Source: Panagrolaimus kolymaensis | Taxonomy: Eukaryota; Nematoda; Chromadorea; Rhabditida; Panagrolaimidae | Direction of reading: 5' to 3' | Length of the DNA: 64,000 bases | NCBI GenBank assembly: GCA_028622995.1 | Contig: JAJQJQ010000053.1 | Coordinates: forward strand, 1,550,001 to 1,614,000 | Part shown: piece after piece, positions 22,185 through 32,482 of the stretch | Layout: every line of letters starts with the position of its first letter | How positions within the stretch are numbered: position 1 is the first letter of the stretch | Notes under the pieces: generated by a model | Told to the model about the DNA's origin: nothing | The model's input: the letters and a program-made list of their open reading frames with translations, nothing else | Databases searched by the model: none | Translations under genes and position numbers: made by a program

Positions 22185-22767
22185 ATTTTTTGATTTTCAA
22201 CAACCAAAGTAAAATTAAAAATCAAATTTTTCTTTTTTTATAACAAAAAAAGAATCAATCAAAAGATAATTATTTATTTTGATTTTTTTCTTTCCCATTT
22301 TGTTTATATACCTTCTATTTGAGCACACGATTTGTGTTACTTATGTGTCGAGCCACTTGGAAAAAACACAAAAAAATTGTTTTCATCTTTTTTTACTAGA
22401 GCAACAAAAATTTTGGAGCACACGAAATGTGTTAGTTATGGAACCAAACACAAATTTTTAAAGTAAAAATCATTCATCATTTTTTTTATTTTTTTGGTTA
22501 AAGAGAGAAAAAAAATGTGCAATCAGAATAAAGATTCAAAAACTTTATGTTCATTTATTTTTTTTGACAGACACAAAAAACAATAAAATACATAAAACAT
22601 AAGCAAGCGATTTTGAAATAACATTTTTTAAAGAAATACGTTAAAAAATAAATTAATTTCTTTCATAGAAATCCGTGGCTGAAAAAAACTATTTAATTTT
22701 TGTTTTAAGAATGCATGTAAAAAAATTTTCTCTGTAAAATTCCGTATTTTTTTGGAAGATAAATTCA
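22185..22767. promoter_or_regulatory. P450 upstream region with two direct repeats
   Basis: GAGCACACGATTTGTGTTAC (22321) and GAGCACACGAAATGTGTTAG (22416) are near-identical 25-bp direct repeats 95 bp apart, about 140 and 235 bp upstream of the P450 start. Each contains a short palindrome ACACRNNTGTGT. They may be regulatory sites; this is inferred from position only. The rest is AT-rich without genes. Confidence 0.4.
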
Positions 22768-24290
22768 TCACAAAATTGTTATGGTTGTAAAAGCAGCTGT
22801 ATTCAAGGATGTTGATCCTTCATTCTTCTTCTTTTTGTTTATCCATAAAGATATGAAAGCTGTTCGCATTTGTTCACAAATAATTACAATTAAAAATGGT
22901 CGAGAAAGATTTACGATATCATAAGACCATGGATAAAGTAAATATATTTGATCAAATATTGGATCATAATGCCAATTACGAATAACAAAATAATATGCAA
23001 GAAACTAAAAATTATTATAATACAAAAATAATATACAATTATTTAAAGTAAGATAAGAAGAAAAAAATGCTGAGGTAGGAGGTCTGAAGTTTGATGCATG
23101 CTTTTTTATAAAAGAGGGATTTTTTTTATTACAGGTTCGTTGGGTTAAGAAAGTAGTCATTAAAAAAAAGCTTTTATTAAATAATGAAAAAAAGAATGAA
23201 AATTTTTTTGAAAGTGTGAAGAAAGTAAAAGTTGCTACGTAAAAAAATGTCATCTTTAATTTTAAGCTATTTTTATTCTTCCAAACATGTATTTCAAGAT
23301 GTTTTCATGTTTTTGTGTTGAGATTGAGCAGAAAAAAATATATAAAAATTTTTTAAAAAAAGCTTCTATTTATTTACCTGATGAAAAGCTGAAACCAAAT
23401 CCAAAATAAAATCCAAAATTCCAATAATTAATAAATTCTTTTCAGCTTTATGATTTGCTGCGGATAATGAACCACCATTTTGTAGTTTTTTACTTCTCAA
23501 ATATAAATTAATTAAAGTCATAACATTAAATATAAATGAAAGGATCGAAGCAATGCAAGTATGAATTGCATTTATTTCAGCATTTGAGATCTGAAACAAA
23601 CAAGCAAAAAAGAAGTTTATCAAAAATATTTATAATTTTTTAGTAAAATATTATTTGTCTTACATGAAACCAATTCACCGTCACGTCAATAACATAAATG
23701 CTATTAGTTTCAGAAAGATAAAAAGGTAAAATTTTGCAAACACCAGTAAGGATTTGAAAAGTAGAAAATTTGGAGAAATTGTACAAAATCCAATTATTGG
23801 CCATAAACATGTATCCCAAATCTGAAATCAGAAGAAAAAAAAGATTTTGATTGCTAAAAAACGAAATTAATAATATATTTACTCTTTGTTGTTTCATTGG
23901 AAAGCATAAAGCTGTAAATCGATTGATTGCGGTGGATAAAATTAAAAGTTCTCGAACTTTAGAATTATAAAATTTTAAAAAATGTAATAAAGTAAAAAAA
24001 TAATTTGGTCCTATTTTTGAATATATCAATCCTGTTAATGGATATAAAATCAATTTAAGATCAAGCCAAATTGTTAAATGATTTATTAAATCCTAAAACA
24101 AAATGCTTTAAAAAAAATGAAGCATAAAAATGCAAAATAGGCTTACAAGGATGCCCATAGCAGCGGATAATTTAAAGAAAGCTGATTGAAAACCAGGTTT
24201 AAATAAAATATGAAATAAAACAAAAAGATACAATGAAACACATGGAATTCCATATCCAATAAAAACTAGCATCTCCCATGTTTGTAACAT
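22768..24290 (-). pseudogene. Srv/Srg-like chemoreceptor with a one-base frameshift
   Basis: Paralogue of the receptor at 27.5-29.2 kb with the same five-exon structure: 24147-24290, 23883-24092, 23664-23821, 23378-23590, 22768-23004. Exons 1 and 2 have exactly the paralogue's lengths (144 and 210 bp). Exon 3 is 158 bp, not a multiple of three (162 bp in the paralogue). The LWPIIGF start of exon 3 is in one frame and the following TFQILT segment, also conserved, in the next. A one-base loss therefore lies about 23765-23790, in a T-rich tract. Exons 4 and 5 then continue openly to TGA at 22768-22770. Seven hydrophobic segments and the INRFTALCFP motif after TM3 identify the family. It could be a true pseudogene or a base-call error. 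Confidence 0.75.
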
Positions 24291-25287
24291 TTTTTGTTTA
24301 TGAAAAAAAATAAAGTAAATAAAAGCCAAAAAATATATAAATGTCTTTAGTTTGTATTTTTCTTTTTTCCCGATAAGCTTAATTATTATATATATTAAAA
24401 AATAAATTGCATATTTGCTTCCGAAAAAAGATAGAAATTATAATCAAAGCGAATTAGATTTTAAAGAAAATTATGGAAACATAAAATTTAACTTTTTTTT
24501 TGATTCTTTGTTTTATAAAAATTGTTATTATTCGTTGTGTAGAAAATCGAAAAGGCTACAAACTTTTGATTTTAAACAAATTAGAAAAATGGAAGAAATG
24601 ATTACAGGTTTTTACTATGGTAAATTATGTGTGATCGCTTAACACCTTCCAAAGTCAAATCATGATTACGTTTACAAACTATCTAGTTTTAGGCTTTCTA
24701 AATATTGCTATAATACTCTTTTCTTTTATGCTTAGACTTTTTTTTTTGTATAAATTAAAGTTTGAAAGCGGAATTTCATTTTGAATAAAAAAATTATTCG
24801 CTTCTTTAAAAACAAATAAATGTTTAGCTTCTTTTTTTTCTTTGATTTAAAATAGTGGTATTTCGTAAAATAAAAATAATTTTCCTGAACGAAACCTCCA
24901 GTAAATCAATAAAACAGCTCAATAGAAAGCACGCCACGACTTCTTTTCCTTATTACAGAATTTTTTTTGTTTCAGATAAAGGAAGTCAAAAAACGATGTG
25001 CGTTAATATACCTCCAGAGAATTTTTTGTTTTTCGTTTTTGCGCCATGAAAGACAAATATGCAAGGAAAATGGAGAAAAGTTGACCACCAAATAGCTATT
25101 TTTCATTAGTTCCAACTATTTTTTTGTAAGACACATGGAGTTCTTTTTTTTTTTGAATATTTAAAATACTTTTTTTTGTTTTTAAACTTAATTTTCTTTT
25201 ACTAAACTTTTTATGGTTTAACCATAAAGATAACATTAATTTCACTACGCCTATGAGTTTTATTCAGTCAATGACTCATTATTACCA
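24291..25287. other. AT-rich intergenic region
   Basis: No supportable gene. Short frames use non-ATG starts and have no features. It includes the promoter side of the receptor at 24290. Confidence 0.4.
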
Positions 25288-25631
25288 GTTTCGCATGTTA
25301 AAATAACTCTTAATCCTTGGAATCATGCGACGTATCGGCCATGGGATTGTTGCAAAGCATGTGGAGAGAATGGTTATGATTTTAATTACAATATTTTAAT
25401 GGAAGGTGTATCTATGCACCCAACATTAAACAAGAACTTTTAAAAAATTACGATGGCTATGATCCATGGTTAGAACATCCTGATCAATGTTGCAGTTATT
25501 GTTGTCAAAACGTAAATACGTATAAATATAATTGGACTCATACTTTATCTTTCAACAAACAACCAAAGTCAATTATGTTATCATCTTCTAAAGAAACAAA
25601 TTTAAAGTTGTGTAGATTTGCAGGAAATTAG
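25288..25631 (+). pseudogene. Cysteine-rich coding fragment with a frame break
   Basis: Two open pieces look coding by composition. The first carries NPWNHATYRPWDCCKACG (25309-25362). The second, in another frame from about 25410, carries YDPWLEHPDQCCSYCC (about 25465-25512). The shared pattern (Trp, then CC-x-x-C) suggests one ancestral protein with a tandem Cys module. The frames switch near 25403-25412 without a plausible intron, and no start codon was found upstream. Identity unknown. Confidence 0.35.
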
Positions 25632-26093
25632 AAAAATAAAAAATTGTTCGAAACAAAAAAGTAAAAATAATTAAGATCTTTTGCAACCGATAAAAATAAT
25701 GTGATGAAACCGATCTTCGAAAAAGCTTTATTATTAATTATTTGTTACAATACAAACGAGGTTTAAGTCTTGACACGAATTATAGTTTACTCTAATGACG
25801 TGAGATCCACATTTTCTTTGATTGTTTGCATGCTTTTTCTTGCAGTTTTTGTTACGTTCTTTTTTTTAGTTACTTTCATTTTGCTTGATAAATGCTATAA
25901 TTTTATTATTCTCCCTTTTGTTTCTAATCATCCAACGGAAGGCATCACATTTTCTTCTTAGATTTACGATGATTTGTATTTCTTCATTGCATTCTTTTCA
26001 ACGTTTTCTTGCATTTTTTCGCGATATCATTCCTTTTTTTTATGTATGTATTTACTTTATTACATTCATTTATTTTCAGAAGCTTTCGCAAAC
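25632..26093. other. 5' flank of the coiled-coil gene
   Basis: AT- and T-rich. TTTATTTTCAG ends at 26079, 14 bp before the start codon, and may be a spliced-leader acceptor or the end of a 5' UTR intron. Confidence 0.4.
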
Positions 26094-27203
26094 ATGGATA
26101 GCGCTAATCAACATCCAACAAATGGCTCTGTTCTTCCATCATTTGCTGCAGCTGATAAAGAAAATGTTTCATCAACTTTTACTCAAACTGAAGAAATTCA
26201 AGGTCCCAAAGAACTATACTCCGAATATGCTCTTAAAGTAAAGATTGCTCGTTTGACAAGTGTAAACCGTCACCTTCAGAACGAAAACGCTCAACTTCGT
26301 CAAGAAAAACTCGTACTTAGTTTTCAAATGATTCGATTGATCGAAAATGCTCATGAGGTTGCTAAACCAAAATCAAAGCTCGTTGATTTGAAACCACTTG
26401 TTATTAAGAAGCTTCAATATAATGAAAATCAAAACGTTTGGCTTGGTTATTTAACTATGGATGAAGATGAAAAGCCTAAACCTATTTCGATTGTCAATTC
26501 TGATTTGGTTATTGATGGCATCGTTTCTCAAAAAAAGTTGCTTATTGATGGTGTTTTCACTCAATATGAAAGTGATCCTTTCCTTTTTCATCATATCGGT
26601 GGTTGCAATGGTCGTTTCGATGTTTCACGTTTACTTAAAAAAATTCTTTCATGTAAGATTACGGATTTCTTTTTGTACAGTCAAGACTTGGTCTGGAAAG
26701 AATTTGAAAAGCTCGTTTCTTCTAAAACTATCAAGAATCTTTATTTCGCAAACAATCGTATTTTGGATGAAAAGAATAAGCCTGTCTCTATTGAAAAGAT
26801 CCTTGAATATGCTCCAAATATTGAAAGTGCTGCATAGTGAGTTTCTTTATATTTTAGTTTCACAAATAATTGCTTTTTTTAGTATGGACGATATTAGTAA
26901 AGAAACCTTTAAGAAACTTCTCAAACTTCCTATCTTTACCAAGCTTCGTCAATTCGTGATTGATGATATTTCTTTTCATGATTTTGATGCTGAAAGTTTC
27001 ATTGCTTTTATGAAGGTAAGTTTTCATATTTTGTTTACTTCATTCATTTTATTTTTGATTTTCAGAAGCATCCTGATGCTGATTTTAAGCTTTCTTTTCT
27101 TCTTGTTAAGTGCAATGAAGATGTCAAGGCTGAATATGAAAAAATGAAACGTTTGCTTGAATCTCGTACACCAGCCGGCAAACTTCACATTCAATCCATG
27201 TAA
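26094..27203 (+). CDS. Coiled-coil protein with F-box-associated-like C-terminal region, 337 aa
   Basis: Exons 26094-26836, 26883-27015, 27066-27203 join in phase (GCA TA|T, ATG AAG|AAG). The N-terminus is hydrophilic. Residues about 45-85 form a leucine-zipper-like coiled coil (ARLTSVNRHLQNENAQLRQE). From about residue 110 the pattern of short strands and helices, with FDVSRLLKKILSCKITDFFL and repeated (I/L)xxLYFxNN units, resembles nematode F-box-associated (FTH/LRR-like) domains. No F-box motif is visible. Codon use is less AT-biased than neighbouring genes, which may indicate higher expression. AATAAA occurs about 80 bp after the stop. The exact family was not recognised; a protein-interaction role is inferred. 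Confidence 0.75.
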
Positions 27204-27522
27204 TTGTCTTTGTTTTGAACCTTTGTTCGTTTTTGTTATGTTGATCCGTTGATCATTTTTTCCATTGTTGTTTCTTGTGTTATAAATAAATTTGGTTTTA
27301 TACTGTATTCTTTTTTTCCTCATTATTAATACTTATTAAAAACAAATGTAATTTTTGAATGTGCTTAAAGTTATGCATATTATTTAAAGACCAAAGCATT
27401 CAGGCATATTCGAAAACTAAGCATGTTAAATACCATATTTTAATTGACTAAAACTTTATTTCTTTTTTTAGCCCAAATAAAAGTAACCGTTGATAGACAA
27501 AGTAAATAAATTCCTTCTTTTT
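27204..27522. other. Convergent intergenic gap
   Basis: AT-rich 3' regions of two convergent genes. AATAAA near 27285 likely serves the + strand gene. Confidence 0.4.
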
Positions 27523-29200
27523 TTAAGTAATTGTTGGGGATTTTTGATTAAATAAATTTTTTCCATTTTCAAATAATTGAATTTCAAACATTGGAAATAC
27601 GGTTGTAATGGTTGAAATTTGAGCTGTTTCAACCTTAGATTTCCATGGAAATTTAAAAGTTTTACGAATTTGTTGACACATTCCTATGAGAATAAATGGT
27701 CGAGATAAATTCACCAAATCTATCATCCATGGTGTTGATAAATATAAAGCATCAAATACAGGATTATAATATGAATTTTGAATGGAAAATGAATATGCCA
27801 GAAGCTAAAAATTTGGATTTTTATTAAATTTACTTTCTTTTGCTTTGCTAAAAATTTAGCACTGTGGAGTGCTATTTTTTTTTGTCGATGCAACTTCGGC
27901 TTCCATTGATTTTAGAATTTTTTTAATCGATGACTTACTTGATGAAAAGCTGCAAGTAAAGCAACAAAAAAATCAAATATTGCAACCATAAATAAATTAA
28001 TTTCAGCATTATTTACGGCAACATTTGAAATTCGTACATTATTATTATTTCGCTTGGCTTTTTTAGTTTGATTGTATAAATTTAGCAAACTTAAACAATT
28101 AAACATCAGCGACAAAAGTGAAGTAACAATGGTATGAGTTGCATTTATTAAGCCGCTGCTTCTCTAAAAAAGAAGAAGAAACATTTGGGTTTTTTGACTT
28201 TATAAATAATCTTACTCTTAAAAATGTTATACTTGGTTGAACAATAATTACATAACTTCCATTGTAATCAAAAGAAAAAGGCCAAATTTCACAGCTGGCA
28301 AATAAATTTTGAAATGTCACGCAAAATGGAAGAAAAAAACATAAACCAATAATCGGCCATAAAATTAGGCTCCAAATCTGTAAAGGAAATAAAACAAATT
28401 TAGTGTAAAAAATGTTTTATGTTTTGGGTCTAACAATGAAATCTAAAAATAAGGCACTGACGATTATGATTTATTTAAGGGTGGAAACGGGACGACTTTT
28501 TCCAGTCCCGTCCCGTCCCGGTCCCGGTCCCGGTCCCGTCCCGGGACGGGACGGGACGTCCCTATTTTTTCGAATTTTGGGTCATTTTTTCCATTAAAAA
28601 GTCAAATTTTTACGTCCCGTCCCGTCCCGGGACCAAAATTTTTCGTCCCGTCCCGTCCCGGGACGGGACGGGACCGGGACGGGACGGGATTTTGAAAATA
28701 GTCCCGTCCCGTTTCCACCCTTAGATTTATTTAATATTTTAAACAAATTTTTTGCTTACAAAAAACGTAGATTTTGTCGGATAAAACTCACTTTATGCTG
28801 TTTGAATGGATAACACAAAGCTGTAAATCGATTGAAGCTTGTTGAAAGGAGTAACTCTTCTCTCACTTTCGAAGAATAATAAGCTAAAAATTGAAAGAAA
28901 CATAAAACAAATGGAGCATCAAAAGAAAAATATATAGCTGAAGTTAAAGGTGAAAGAATAAGTTTTAAATTAATCCAACCCATTATGTAATTTGTTAAAT
29001 CCTAAAAATTTTAATTTATTTCTCTGAGTCAATAAAAATGGGAAAGTTTATCTTACCACAAAACCCAAAACAATTGCAAGAGTAAAAAATGGTGATTTTA
29101 AAGATGGATTATAAAATAATTGAATTAAAACAAAAATATATAATGAAACACATGGAATTCCATAAATTACAAATACTATCATTTCCCATGTTTGTAACAT
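27523..29200 (-). CDS. Srv/Srg-like chemoreceptor, 5 exons, 340 aa
   Basis: Predicted sensory 7TM receptor. Exons: 29057-29200, 28792-29001, 28216-28377, 27939-28163, 27523-27804; phases consistent. TM1 starts right after MLQTWEM. FNRFTALCYP after TM3 occupies the DRY-like position, matching the (I/F)NRFTAxxxP signature of nematode Srv/Srg receptors. Exon 5 carries the last helix with LVNLSRPFILIGMC and the cytoplasmic tail. Intron 2 (28378-28791) is enlarged to 414 bp by a hAT-type MITE; the splice sites remain intact. It shares gene structure with the frameshifted receptor at 22.8-24.3 kb, and the two flank an unrelated + strand gene. Confidence 0.85.
28476..28723. mobile_element. hAT-type MITE (CGGGAC family) in receptor intron 2
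   Basis: A 248-bp element with perfect termini TAAGGGTGGAAACGGGAC/GTCCCGTTTCCACCCTTA. It is flanked by the exact 8-bp duplication GATTTATT (28468-28475 and 28724-28731). The interior is GTCCC and GGGAC units in mirrored arrangement, able to fold into a long hairpin. It is non-coding. Confidence 0.88.
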
Positions 29201-30064
29201 TTTTTTCCCCTTTCAGTCAAAATAATTTTTAACAAAATGATTGAAGAAAGTAAATTTAAGAGTAAAACTTGAAGTTTTATTATAAAAATAAATTAAAATT
29301 CAGACATATGTTTCAAGGAATGTGAAGAAAAAAAATTTATTACGCAAGTTCCTTTTTCAGGCCACCTTTTTTTTAATTTAAAATCCAAATGTTCAGCATA
29401 AATAATTTATTATTTTAAAAAAGGCAGCTGTCTTTTAAAAATGTAAATAATTAAAAATTTATAAGAAAAATTTTAACTTTCAGCTACTTCCATAGAATTA
29501 CTATTATTGGAAATGGGTCCTAAAATAATTCTATAAAAAACATATTCTAAAATTTTTTTTTGTTTGTTTTATGAGAAAGCCTAAAGAATAAGATTTGCAT
29601 AATTCTTTATTTTTATTTATTATTATATTTTAGCAGCAAGTAACTAATTACGCAGCTATAAAATCATAAAATAGAGCGTTTTTACTAGCTTTTTTTGATT
29701 TACAAACTTTTTAAAATTTAGTGCAAAAAAATGCAATTAAAAAAGAGAATCAATATTTTATTTAATAAATGTTTTAATCTTGTATTAATAAAAATATTTA
29801 TTCATTGTTTTTTTGGAAATCATTTTTCAAAGTTGCTTATTCTTCTTTTTTAAGAAAATCTAAAAGTTAAGGTTCAATTGAAACGTCTCATCAGGAAACT
29901 TCGATTTTATCACAAAGTCAAGTTTTGCAAAAAATAATATATTTTTTAAAGTTTTATTTTACAAGAAAAAACATATTTACAAAAGACAAAGGATGAATAA
30001 AATAGATGAAATTTATATGAAAAAACGAAGACAATTTAACAAAAAAATTTAATTATAAATAATA
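29201..30064. other. Intergenic, no gene seen
   Basis: AT-rich sequence between the chemoreceptor and the first gene of the coiled-coil triplet. No start-to-stop frame with coding character. Confidence 0.45.
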
Positions 30065-32482
30065 TTATATATTTCTAAGAGTTGCAGCGAAAGTGGTTGG
30101 ATTTAGTTCATACATCGCAGCAGTAATGTTAGGAACACCGAATCCATGATTATTTTGCAACATTTGATTTGGTCGATTTGATCCCATATTTATTAATTGT
30201 ACAGTCGACTAAAATTAACTATTTTAAAAAAGCTATTTAAAAATTGCGTGTTTTATACTACCTTCATGGGCCGTCTAACTGTTGCTGTTTGAGTCCGAGG
30301 TGGATTCTCTCTGGAACGTATCTCATTCATTTTCTGTGGATGAGCAAACGGAACAGCAGTATCCTGATGCATTAATTCATGAACCGTTTGAAGCTGTTGT
30401 TGAGGCTGCTGCTGCGACATTTGTCCATCTTGAATTTGAGCTTGCTTATCCTGATCCATTGGATTACCTTGGTGAAGTTGTGGTGGTTGCAACAAGGAAG
30501 GGGATACAGCTGGCATGGAAGATGATGAACTAAGATGTGGGTTTGAAGAAGGCTGATTAGAAGAGCTTTTTTGTGGAATGAATGAACCATCGTTTAATTC
30601 TTGTGGTGGCAAAACTGATTTTCTTGGCTAAAATAATTTGTTATTTATTTTTTAATGAATAGTTTTAGGATTTACCCGAATTTTAAGTGCACCAGAAAAT
30701 AATTTATTCAAAACTTGTTTTTTTCGATTCAATTCGGCACTTGCCGATTGAACTTCTTCTTTTTCTTCTCTAACTTGCTGGATTGTTTTCTCCATTTCAT
30801 TTTTGAGTTTTTTCAATTCATTTTCTGTTGCAATTGCTTTATTTTGGGCTTCAATAACTTCAAATTTAGCTTGGACATAAGCAACTTGTTTCTCGTTCAT
30901 ATCTTTAGTTAAATCTTTATTTTCAGTTTCCATTTTATTCATTTGTTCTTCCTTCTTTTCCAAAAGCTTTTTTAAATTCTCCACTTCACCTTCCAATTGT
31001 TGAGATTTTTTATCTGCGTCATTTTTATCTGCCACATATTTTTCAACTTTTTTGGATTCATCTTCTAATTTTTTCTCAGCTTCCACGCGCTTTCGAAATT
31101 CACAATTTCTATCTTCCTTAGTAACTATCAGTTTTTCATTCAACTTTTTGATATCAACTTTTTGCTGCTTTTCATTAACAATCAAACTATTATTTTGTTT
31201 TTGAAGGTTTTGATTGTCTTTCAATAATCTATCATTATTTTCTTTTAACTTTTGTAATTCTTGTTGCTGGCTATTTAAAGTATTATTATATCTCTCTGTT
31301 TCATCTTTAAGTTGCACTTTCTGAAAAATGAATAAAAAATTGTTTTGCATATTTTTTTTTATAAAACTGTACTTACGAATTTTTTATTTTCTTCTAAAAT
31401 TTCAAATATTCTTTTGTGAGAATTTCCCAATGCATTGATTGCAGTTTGATGTGAATTGTGTTCGTTTTGTAATGCCGCGTTTAGTTCATCACATTTTTTT
31501 GATATATCTCGATGTAATTTAGCAACATAATCGTTTTCATAACAAACATTTTTTATTCCCTAAAACAAAAACAAATTATTATTAGTTTCAAAAAATATCA
31601 AAAAAATCAAAAACTCTTACCTTTCGAATATTATCCATGACCGCTTGATTTACTTCCTGAAGTTTTAGTTTTTTGATATCCTCATAAAATTTTATATATA
31701 AGCCAATTTCATAATGATGCCGGGTTACATCAGCAATAGATGAATTTATTGGTAGTGGAAAATAATTTGATTGAGATAATGCATTCGGAGCGACATTATT
31801 AATTGAAGTTGGCGGCACAGATGATGATAAATTTAGTAACGGTGGTGTTGGAGGAGATGGTAAAAATAAACTTGGGCGAATTAAGTTTTCGCCAACAACA
31901 GGAGTTTGAGGGATAGCAGCTACAGTATCACCAGCTGGTGAAGTTGTATTGATATTTTCTGGAGATTTAAGAATGGCTATATTAACAAGATTAAAGGATT
32001 TAAAATTTATTGGAGGTTTAAATGATTTTGGAGTGCTAAAATAATTGTTGTCTTCCGCTGAATATGCGAATTTCGATGCATTCGCTTTTGAGGATGACTC
32101 TTCCGCCGGAGATGGTGGTGTTGGAATGAAAATCGAGGGGTATGTTTCGATTTCAGCCATATCGTCAGAAATATTGATAAGATTTGATTCTTGTAAAATT
32201 CTTTGAGGTGGTTGATTTAAGTTTGCTGGTCGAGGATTTAGAAGAGGATTGCGAATGACTAAAAAAATAAAATTATGTTGGAAAAAAGGTTTAAATAATA
32301 AATACCATATGGAGAATCTTGTTCCAATCTGGGATCAGCAATTTTTCTCTTTTTCATCGGAGGCATGCCATTCACGTCCTATAAAGGTTAAATAATTATA
32401 ATAAAATCACGAGAAAAAAAAGACATACTTTATTATTTAGAATTGAAAAGTTTTCAATATCGGCCTTATTACGATGATTCAT
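30065..32482 (-). CDS. Orphan coiled-coil family, gene 1 (short form), 7 exons, 700 aa
   Basis: Exons: 32429-32482, 32306-32378, 31621-32258, 31377-31559, 30676-31320, 30262-30627, 30065-30208; all phases agree. Layout: an N-terminal basic PPMKKRKIAD stretch (likely nuclear signal, about residues 22-31); a P/S/T-rich linker; a helical EEVNQAVMDNIRK-like segment (here LQEVNQAVMDN) near residue 250; a long Lys/Glu/Gln heptad coiled coil (about residues 300-530); a Q/P/S-rich exon of 122 codons; and a 47-residue C-terminal module with HGFGVPNITAAMYELNPTT. The same module ends all three genes, so it is under constraint. No known family was recognised. The upstream region shares a TACTTGAAA-centred block with the sister genes. 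Gene 1 differs from genes 2 and 3 mainly in its much shorter Q/P-rich exon (366 against 1506 bp). Confidence 0.8.
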
